64,000 nucleotides of DNA from Diplonema papillatum (taxonomy: Eukaryota > Euglenozoa > Diplonemea > Diplonemida > Diplonemidae). Both the position numbers and the translations under genes were made by a program. Shown in pieces: positions 55,605-64,000 of this stretch (positions are counted from its first letter, which is position 1; each line of letters starts with the position of its first letter). The notes under the pieces are model-generated. The model was given only the letters and a program-made list of their open reading frames with translations. It was not told where the DNA came from and did no database searches. The DNA lies in contig JAPJBO010000578.1 in NCBI GenBank assembly GCA_030068145.1, positions 1 to 64,000 of the forward strand, written 5' to 3'.

Positions 55605-56790
55605 GCTAGCCGCTTTGTAGTTGTCACTACTGTCCACCACAGAGACTGTCCTTCGGGAAGCAAAAAAGCCATGCGAAGAAGGCAAGTGTCGCCTGGCGGT
55701 TATCTGTGACAGCAGGGCTGACAGCTGCGGTCTTTCTTGGCAAGCAACACGACATGTAACATTACGTAAGCTAATACCAGCGCCGCAGGCGCGGAAATTT
55801 TTTCAAGCTAATGGGTCAGCGCTGCAGGTATCCAAACAGCAAGAATAAAGCCCCCCCCTCGTACTATTTAGGTGAAAATCAGCAGATATTTCCTGAAAAA
55901 GCTAAAAGTACACCCCCCAAACTTTCAGGGTGACTCGTACTATTTAGCCACTATTTAACGACTATTTAACCACTGTTTAACCACTATTGAACCATCATAG
56001 AGAACCGAGAGAATCGGGGCTCGGCGTCATTTAGAGTGAGGTCTCACTCTAAGTGATGCTGAATGCTCTACTCTTTAATGACGCTGAAGTCACTAAAGGT
56101 TAGCTTACTGGGTTTCCGCCGAAACCTTCCGTTTTTCTAATTCTTCTAAGTGACACTGAAGCTGCATTTTTCAGTCACAGTGGGCAAAAATGCATGAGTG
56201 TCACTTAGAGTGAGCCTCACTCTACGTGCCCCAACTGTCTATGGGCTCAGAAGGACTAAACACACACTGTTCACAGCAGCTCTCGTATTGCTGATGCAGT
56301 AGAGGTGGTGAACCTTGACGAATCAGGATGGACCTGGACGCGCTCTCTGTGCTGGATCTGCATGCTGATACCTGTCCTTCACCTGCATCAAAGAGAAAAC
56401 GGGGAAGGGACGAGCGTGAGCTCTTAGCCGGAATTAAAACTTAAAAGTCGTTGCAGCTGGGGGCACCACTTAAAACTTTTAAAAAACAACACTCGTACTA
56501 TTTACCTAAATAGTACGACTGCCTAAATAGTACGAGGGGGGGGGGCTTTGGCCGCTTTGTAGTCACAGGGACTGCGGCAAAGTTGATGCGAGTCACGTGC
56601 ACTTTCATGTACGCGACAGGGTGCTCCTCTTTGTGGTTGTCACTACTGCCCACCACAGAGAGCAGGGCGGACAACTGCGGTCTTCTTGGCTAAAAACAAG
56701 ACATGAAACGATACACAAGCCAAAAATGCCAGCGCCGCAGGCGCCGAAATTTTTGCCAAGCTAATGGGCCAATGCAGCAGGTTCCAAATT
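55605..56790. repeat. About 240-bp direct repeats around a transposon
   Basis: 55605-55846 and 56551-56790 share GCCGCTTTGTAGT, TGTCACTACTG(T/C)CCACCACAGAG, GCCAGCGCCGCAGGCGC-like and CAAGCTAATGGG. They bracket the element at 55848-56548 and are clearly diverged from one another, so they are not its target duplication. Confidence 0.75.
55848..56548. mobile_element. TA-target-like DNA transposon with AAGCCCCCC ends
   Basis: Inverted ends AAGCCCCCCCCTCGTACTAT (left) and its complement on the right, followed on both sides by TTTAGG; left flank TA, right flank TG. Internal copies of CTCGTACTATTTA and an inverted TTAGAGTGAG / CTCACTCTAA pair. No coding capacity. The end pattern (AAG plus a long run of one base) resembles the element at 1395-2984. 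Confidence 0.65.
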
Positions 56791-57275
56791 TGAGGGTGTA
56801 CATTGCTAGAACGATGATCCAAAGATGCAGTAACCGTAGTGTAGCATCATCCACCCACTCACTGCCCACTACATACCCACCACCACCACTGCCCACCGCA
56901 CCACCCACTGCACAACCTCCCACCCATGACCACCCACTACCGCTGCCCACCCACGACACCTGACCGCTGGCTATAACTATAGTTTTTTTTTTTTTTTGGA
57001 TGTCGTATGGGGTCAACAAAGGGATATGAAGCTACTTCTCTGTTTGTGGTTGTTTTCTTTCTTAGTCTTTTCTTCTTCTTTCTCCCCCCTGCCCCGTACC
57101 CGCGCCGACAGCAAGTGAGTCAAGACTAGCACACACACGCACACGCCCTGTTCGTTTTTGGCTTCCGGCTTCTTTCTTTACGGGGCGGATGCTGTTTGGG
57201 TTGGCGGGTTCCTTCTTTCCTTCTTTTTGTGTTTCGACCGGTCCCAGATTTGGTGCCTTTAGTCCTATTTGTTGT
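56791..57275. other. No gene seen; CCCACCAC-rich stretch
   Basis: 56860-56960 is a CCCACC-rich low-complexity run. A diverged family D motif may lie near 57105. Confidence 0.45.
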
Positions 57276-57520
57276 TTAAAGTGAAAGTTCGCTTGAAACT
57301 CCGGGGTTTTAAAGTCTCCGGGGTGACCTTCGTCATTATGGGAAGATATCCGTTGTGCTCTGAGTGTCGTAAGAGTGGTGGTTACACGAGGTAAGAGAGG
57401 TACCTTGGTTGTTGGTCATTGGTGGTTTCGGCCATTGTCCACATACCTTACTTACGGTAGGCCCTCCTCAGTATGGTGCCGCAGTAGGTGACTGTCTGTC
57501 TTCTTGGTACCGTCTGACCT
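57276..57520 (+). repeat. Family G, long copy
   Basis: Partner of 29430-29665. Confidence 0.8.
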
Positions 57521-57584
57521 TCCACTGTTTGTGTGTTCGTGGGGTTTAGCTAAGTGCACTTTTTTCCGCATACCTTGTCGTCTG

Positions 57585-57828
57585 ACTGACGAATCCTTCC
57601 CTCTTTGCGAAGCCTCTACGCGTACAAAGGGACGCACACAGGTATTGGAAAAGGGTTGTTGACAGATCGTCTGACTGACGAATTCTTCCCTCTTTGCGAA
57701 GCCTCTACGCGTACAAAGGAACGCACACAGGTATTGGAAAAGGGTTGTTGACAGACGCTGCGAGGTTCGCCAGATGAGCAAGCCAATGTGTCTTGTCGTC
57801 TGACTGAAGGATTCTTCCCTCTCCCCGC
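57585..57828. repeat. About 88-bp tandem duplication at the rDNA border
   Basis: TCGTCTGACTGACGAATCCT and GAAGCCTCTACGCGTACAAA occur twice, with a third partial unit reaching the 28S break at 57829. Confidence 0.85.
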
Positions 57829-57928
57829 TGACAGTTTCAAGTCCGTTCCCTTGACTGCTGTTTCGCCAGATAGTAGGTAGGGACAGAAGGAATCTCATTG
57901 GTCCATTCATGCGCGTCTTTAATTAGAA

Positions 57929-57988
<60 letters not shown>

Positions 57989-60292
57989 ACCTGATCTCTC
58001 AGCGTTGACATTCAGGGCACTGGGCAGAAGTCACATTCCACTCGCCACCGCTGTGATGAAGCGAAATGCTGTGGTTTAATTAACCAGTTGGATTCCTCTT
58101 GTTCGTAACAGTTCCAAGCTGACACTTCATTGCGGGCACAACATGCAAGAAGGCCTGGAAGAAATCAGGAGCCGCGGGTAGCACCCGAGAGCGCCACTCA
58201 CAGCACCTTCAATCTGAGCCCAGACCTGACCCGCACTGACAATCCCGCATGTGTCCTCAGAGCCAATCCTTTTCCCGAAGTTACGGATCCAGTTTGCCGA
58301 CTTCCCTTACCTACATTGTTCTGTCGGCCAGAGGCTTTTAGCCTAGGAGACCTATTGCGGTTAACGGTACGGCCCGATGCAAGAGAATGAGATCTCCCCT
58401 GTTTTTTCCATGCACATCCACAAGACACCCTACTACACGAAGAAAGTGCAGCTTTCCAGGATAGTTAACCCTGTCCCCGCGTGAAGCGTTTCAAGGGTCA
58501 ACCCTTCCTTCAAAAAGAGACGACTGCATCATCCGGGGCCTGTGGACATGGTCAACAGGATCGTCAATGTGTCACCACTTCAGATCTCTGCATCCGGGTT
58601 GCGGAATGTTCACGCATTCCCTTTCGGCAATCCTGCACGTCCGAGCAAGCTCGTCAGTGGCAGCTTTGAGGCGAGCAATTACACCTTGCCTTAGGACCGA
58701 CTGACCCATGTCCAATTGCTGTTGACACGGAAACCTTCTCCACTTCGGCCTTCAATGTTCTCCATTGAATATTCGCTACTACAACCAAGATCTGCACTCA
58801 TCCACGCTCCATCGAGGCTCACGCCAACGACTTCGCGGCGTGGACCACGCACTCCTACGCACGCCTGGCTTTGTGATACCAGTACGCGGCCAACTATGGG
58901 TGGATCGCTTGAGCATCATCCATTTTCGGGACCGGTGCATTCGGCAGGTGAGTTGTTACACACTCATTATCGGATGCCGACTTCCATGGCCACCGTCCTG
59001 CTGTCAAGATGAACCGACACCCTTTGTGGGATCTGATGAGCGATCACTCGGACACCTTAAGTCAGCTCTCGGTTCATCCCGCGTCGCCAGTCCTGCTTAC
59101 CAGAAGTGGCCCACTTAGAACCAGGATTCTACGTCAGGGTTCAATGAAGTAACCCCGAGCTCACGCCCATTTAAAGTTTGAGAATAGGTCGAGGAAGCGA
59201 TTTCCCCAATGCCTCCAATCATTCGCTTTACCTGGCGTAACTCCTGTTTTGGTTCTAGCTATCCTGAGGGAAACTTCGGAGTGAACCAGCTACTAGATGG
59301 TTCGATGGGTCTTTCGCCCCTATACCCAGCTTTGACGAGCGATTTGCACGTCAACACCGCAACGGACCTCCACCAGGGTTTCCCCCGGCTTCGTCCTATC
59401 CAGGCATAGTTCACCATCTTTCGGGTCCCAACAAGTGTACTTAACCTCAAATCCCTTTCCAGTAAATCAGGATCGGGCTGTGCTGCGTCCTCAAGGATTG
59501 GCACATCTCCCTTTCAGTGCGGCTTGTGGGTTTGACACCCTAAGCCTCGCACACGTGTTAGACTCCTTGGTCCGTGTTTCAAGACGGGTAGTAGAAGATC
59601 GCTGTGTCTGACATGAGCCTGCGAGCGTTTAACCACGTCAGGCCAGCGGGAGCAAGGACGTTGTCCGAAGACGCCGACACTTACCCTTCGCTGACGATGC
59701 CGCGGGTCACCTCCTCAACTCATTCCTATCCTGGTCGATCCGAGCAAAACTGAGGCAGCCGGCAAGCCGTCTCGCAACAGAAGCTTGGACGATCCGAATA
59801 GGTCCAGACGTCTCAACCATAAACCCCAGTGAAGGAGCAATGATTAAGATTTGAACGCATCTCCAACTCTTACCACTCATCGGTTTCAGGGACTTTTAAC
59901 CCTCTTTTCAAAGTTCTTTGCATCTTTCCATCACTGTACTTGTTCGCTATCGGCCTCCGGGAGATATTTAGCCTTAGCAGAGGGATACCTGCCGATTAGC
60001 TCAGCATTCCCAAACTGAGCGACTCGTGCTAGCAAGGAGTTAACCAACATGGCTCGTCGAGGAAATACGGGACTCTCACCCTCTGTGGATACCCCATTCC
60101 AGGAGACTTACCTCGACGCCAGTTGTGTCCCCAAGCAGCTTGCGCCACATTCCGGATATCCGTAGAACACCGGTTCAGGCTTGGGCTCTGCCCTGTTCAC
60201 TCGCCGTTACTAGGAGCATCGCTGTTGCTTTCTTTTCCTGCGCTGAGTGATATGCTTAAGTTTAGCGCGTAGATCTTCAACAGCTGAGGTCG
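57829..60292 (-). rRNA. 28S rRNA, 3' part missing
   Basis: From the conserved 5' region (CTAAACTTAAGCATATCACT near 60260) through GTAAACGGCGGGAGTAACTA (near 57975) to AACTGTCAGCGGGG at 57829. There it breaks from 28S into the tandem repeats next door. Eukaryotic 28S genes normally continue for about another 1 kb, so this copy cannot make a complete large-subunit RNA. It is probably the edge unit of an rDNA array continuing to the right. Confidence 0.9.
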
Positions 60293-60640
60293 GTGAGAGT
60301 TTCATTCGAACGACCTGTTTTTCCAAAAATCAATCCATGCCTTTGAAGTGTGAACCTCACGAGACTAGACGATTTTTGGAAATCGTCAGTCGCTCTCATT
60401 GAAGATCCATTGATCGAACACCATCCAATTTCATCAAACCTTGCGATTCAACTCCAGAAGATATGCGATGCTCGTTCTCGGACCCAGGATTTCAAACAGA
60501 GCATCGATCGGGTTGAATGATCTTTGCACCGCCACATTCTCGATTCAAACCGATTCAACTCGATCAACAATAATCAGCAAGCCAATCACCATCGAATCAA
60601 GAGTCGAACGCAGTCTGAGAGATTAGATTTTCAAGCGACA
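60293..60640 (-). other. ITS2
   Basis: Spacer between 5.8S and 28S; borders are approximate. Confidence 0.7.
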
Positions 60641-60797
60641 CTCAACTGCTGATGGGCATGGGCGAACCCAGCCCGCTAATGCGTTCGACGACCTGATGAG
60701 TCTCATGCTTCTGCAATTCCCATTGACTATCGCGTCTGGCCGCGGTCTTCATCGTTCCCAGAGCCAAGACATCCACCGATAAGTGCAATTGATGTCA
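60641..60797 (-). rRNA. 5.8S rRNA
   Basis: Has CGGTGGATGTCTTGGCTC, AACGATGAAGACCGCGGCCA and GGGAATTGCAGAAGCATGAG, diverged but in order. Ends approximate. Confidence 0.85.
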
Positions 60798-60952
60798 CCC
60801 TCGATCAACCGCAGTTGAGCCGAGGGGAACAGTTGTTTTGCCTTTCCGATTGCTCGGGATTTTCGATTTCCTTCATGACCATGTTTGAATCCTCGGTTTC
60901 CAATCTGTTTGAAAGTCGTTTCCTCATTCCATTCAGAATTGAAATCTTTGGT
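60798..60952 (-). other. ITS1
   Basis: Spacer between 18S and 5.8S. A near-identical copy sits in the rDNA scrap at 24590-24725. Confidence 0.75.
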
Positions 60953-61654
60953 AATGATCCTGCTGCAGGTTCACCTACAGCAACCTTGTTACGACTTTTG
61001 CTTCCTCTAGCTGAGAAACATTGCTTGGATTCGGGCGCTGAACTTGTTGCCAAGAACGAGCTTCCCTCTCCCAAGCTCTATCCCACAGCCAATCGGTAGC
61101 AACGACGGGCGGTGTGTACAAATGGCAGGGACGTAATCAGTGCAAGCTGATGACTTGCGCCTACTAGGCATTCCTCATTCAAGGAGAATAATTGCAATCA
61201 TCGATCCTCATCACGACGCAAGTTCAAAAGATTTCCCATCCTCTTCAAGATAGGTAGCCGGAAGGCTCTCAAACTCGTTTAATGCGTCAGTGTAGTGCGC
61301 GTGCAGCCTAGGACATTTAGGAGCATCACAGACCTGCTATTGGCTCGCTCTTCCGCGCGCTATAAGTCGCGCGCAGTCCCCTTAAGAAGTAGTGCGCGTC
61401 TCGGGTAAGCAGCAAGCCGCCGATGCCAAAAGACACCCCCTACAACGACACGCCCACCTATTTAAGGGTCGAGATCTCGTTCGTTAACGGAATCAACCTG
61501 ACAAATCACTCCACCAACCAGGAGCGGCCATGCACCACCACACAATTCATCGAGAAAGAGCTCTCAATCTGTCAATCCTTGAGATCGTCCTGACCTAGTA
61601 AAATTCCCCGTGTTGAGTCAAATTAAGCCGCATACTCCACGCCTGGTGGTGTCA

Positions 61655-61687
<33 letters not shown>

Positions 61688-63001
61688 ATGTACTCCCCCC
61701 TGAACCCATAATCTTTGATTTCTCGTTCGGGGAGTGCCGTGGGAGCCAAAATGACTTCCCTCGATCCTGAGACGGCATCGTTTACAGCAGTGGACTACGA
61801 CGGTATCTGATCATCTTGGATCCCCACGCTCTCGTTCTTGATTAATGAAGACATTCTTGTCGAATGCTTTCGCAGAAGTTCGTCTTCCTACGATCTAAGA
61901 ATTTCACCTCTGACGTAGGAGTACGTACGACCCCGGCAGTCCCTATTGATCCCGCGCAACGAGGCCTTAGACGAAACTCAAAAGAGAACCGCTAAGAACT
62001 TCGTTTTGATTATTCCTTCTCGGGTTAAGAGACCAACAAAAAGAGTCGAGAGAATCGATCCCTTGTTATTCCATGCTTTATCATTCACGGCGAACGCCTG
62101 CTTTGGGCACGCTGGTTTGTTCACAGTAACATCGGTGGTCGACCCGTATGCGTATGGTGTACGCGTAAGCGCTTTCATCCCGATGAAGAGATTACTTGCA
62201 AGGCACCATTACCACCGTTCATAGAGCACAGGTCTTGATGCGAGGGGTTGATCCCAGCCTTCTGAATACCAGCAGTACGCTGATGCCCAGCAAACTGGGC
62301 CACCTTGCAACCTGAGCTCTGGATCCAACTACGAGCTTTTTAACAGCAGCAGCATTAATATACGCTATTGGTGCTGGAATTACCGCGGGTGCTGGCACCA
62401 GACTTGTCCACCAATTGTGTTCATTGACAGGTTTAGATATCATCCATTGCTTCTAACGTACTAAGTACGTGTCGAGGCTATTTCTCTTCGCTGCCTCAGC
62501 AGTGTTGCTATTGGGCAATTTGCGTACCTGCTGCCATCCTTAGATGTGGTAGCCGTTTCTCAGGCTCCCTCTCCGGAATCGAACCCTAATTCCCCGTTAC
62601 CCGTTACAGCCACGGTAGTCCACTACACTACCGTCAAAAGCTGATAGGGCAGAAGCTCTTGCGGGCTTGCACCGACTTGAAGTCGTGTGCTATCACTCGA
62701 TTGACCTGTTTCATCCACACACCGCTGCTATTGCTAGCGTTGGTTCTTATCTCGGTCAATTGTATCCACCTCGACCCCGCGGTTTTAAGGCCACGGGGTT
62801 GAATCGAGTTGGATTCTTCGGACATGTATTAGCAATGGAGTTACCATTGTTATCCAACTGGGCCCAAAAGGCACCTTCCCCGCGTAGATTGCCACCGATT
62901 TAATGAGCCGTCTGCAGACCCACTGTTAATCCATTTACTCTGAGACTTGCATGGCTTAATCCTTGAAACAAGCATATGACTACTGGCAGGATCAACCAGG
63001 T
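60953..63001 (-). rRNA. 18S rRNA, complete
   Basis: Starts ACCTGGTTGATCCTGCCAGT at 63001 and ends GGTGAACCTGCAGCAGGATC then ATTA near 60953. Universal sites are present: GTGCCAGCACCCGCGGTAAT, AAACTTAAAGGAATTGACGG, and ACACACCGCCCGTCGTTGCT near the 3' end. The length of about 2.05 kb is above the usual 1.8 kb; the extra lies mainly in a variable region near 61200-61480. Departures from typical sequence (for example CAGCAGGTACGCAAATTGCC) show a divergent lineage. Confidence 0.95.
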
Positions 63002-63625
63002 TTCTTGTCACTCAAACCAGACTGGACCGAGGAAAATCTGACGAATCAAAGATTCCCCGATACCAGAGATTGTATCGTGTCAAGCCTAGATTGATGCATG
63101 ATCATTCTATTCATTCTTCAGCTTTCAAAGGGGCAGTCCTCGATCGTATCTCTACGACCGATAGCTTTCCTCGATTGCCTTTTTTGTATTTCACCATCGT
63201 GTCTTCCCGATTACCTTGACCATTTGATCGAGCGCATACGAGTATGCTAACTCGGATCTGGAACGAGTCCATGGGAGAGGAACGGTCTTGACTTTTGCAT
63301 TTTCATTGGCACATGACCGATTCATTTTGCATTCCCTCCATGTCTTTCGAGCACGTGGTATGTCATTCATACTCATTCTAATCGGCATCCCTCTTCTTGA
63401 ATCGCGAACGATTCTTTCCGTGGAATGTTAACACCGCCATTTGAGATTATCGAGGCGAGGTCATGCCAGATTAGTTAGCTATGTCACTAGAGCGGAGTGC
63501 TGCTCCGATTCAGAATGTGATTGACTCACTCTAGTGATTAGCGTTCTTGCCTTATGAATACCAGTCTCTTTCATTTGCCAGTCTTTGATTTTCATTTCAT
63601 GCGTGGTTGACCATCATATTACCAA
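63002..63625 (-). other. Presumed rDNA external spacer
   Basis: Sequence upstream of 18S on the minus strand; no gene seen. Confidence 0.6.
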
Positions 63626-64000
63626 CAGGAGAGGTAGTGATCCTTCCGTCCTCCTGGAGCTCTAGAGCTTCCAGGAGGGGAGGACCCCCTTTCCTATATT
63701 GGGCATGACCCCTTTTCCCGAACTGGGGGGGTCGGCGACGCGCACGCGTCCCTCCCCCCCCCTCCCTCCCTACAGTTGCCTGTAGGAGAGAGAGGAGAGA
63801 GAGAGAGAGAGAGAAGAGAGGAGCAGCACGCGAGAGTCACCTGGCTTACCCAACTGGAGAGGTAGTGATCCTTCCGTCCTCCTGGAGCTCTAGAGCTTCC
63901 AGGAGGGGAGGACCCCCTTTCCTATATTGGGCATGACCCCTTTTCCCGAACTGGGGGGGTCGGCGACGCGCACGCGTCCCTCCCCCCCCCTCCCTCCCCC
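63626..64000. repeat. 228-bp repeats of the rDNA intergenic spacer
   Basis: Two copies starting GGAGAGGTAGTGATCCTTCC at about 63628 and 63856, identical as far as visible; the second runs off the window. Each holds a perfect hairpin CTCCTGGA-AGCTCTAGAGCT-like around GAGCTCTAGAGC, and C-runs. The GA-rich run at 63787-63822 separates them. Such spacer repeats often enhance Pol I; this is inference. Confidence 0.9.

Noticed and set aside
60805-62903. Proteins of 60-94 residues within the rDNA
   Set aside because: They overlap 18S, 5.8S and 28S.

Overview
This is nuclear DNA from a microbial eukaryote (protist). It has spliced protein genes with canonical GT-AG introns, a eukaryotic 18S-ITS1-5.8S-ITS2-28S unit, and very dense short repeats. 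The lineage cannot be fixed from the window. Every supported gene, including the rDNA, lies on the minus strand, and there are poly(A)-ended gene fragments that look like retroposed mRNA. Both recall dinoflagellate-type alveolates. No spliced-leader sequence was seen, and the 18S is divergent, so this stays a guess.

Layout from left to right. 1-4000: a 41-bp minisatellite and nested mobile elements. 4006-15736: five exons of a HEAT-repeat gene of the MROH1 (maestro heat-like repeat) family, whose 3' end lies beyond the left edge. Its introns hold SINE-like elements (families A and B), a reverse-transcriptase fossil, a hAT MITE, rDNA scraps and partial copies of its own exons. 16490-17655: a 36-bp minisatellite. 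20785-22320: the last exon of a polyglutamine, RanBP2-type zinc-finger, coiled-coil protein, preceded by five extra tandem copies of its acceptor plus exon start. 24440-26335: rearranged rDNA fragments. 27289-29402: a Mutator-like element with long inverted repeats inside a family A copy. 31070-34427: a single-exon coiled-coil gene with several partial copies of its 3' end downstream. 35865-43078: a three-exon LYS1-type saccharopine dehydrogenase gene (lysine, alpha-aminoadipate route). 43190-47180: repeats, two hAT-like or SINE-like nests and rDNA scraps. 47180-51240: a satellite with a 914-bp higher-order period. 51510-52736: an intact Golgi-type GT77-like glycosyltransferase. 52765-55400: fragments of a GH5 endoglucanase gene and poly(A)-ended copies of its 3' end. 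55848-56548: a TA-target transposon. 57829-63001: the rDNA unit, with 28S cut short. 63002-64000: spacer with 228-bp repeats.

The protein genes do not form one pathway: lysine metabolism, glycan synthesis, cellulose breakdown, a lysosome- or membrane-linked HEAT protein and two coiled-coil proteins. What unites the window is repeat behaviour. Two homologous SINE-like families (A, B) share their first bases and their A-tailed 3' end, sit next to splice donors, and are themselves targets for three classes of DNA transposon whose target-site duplications can be read directly.
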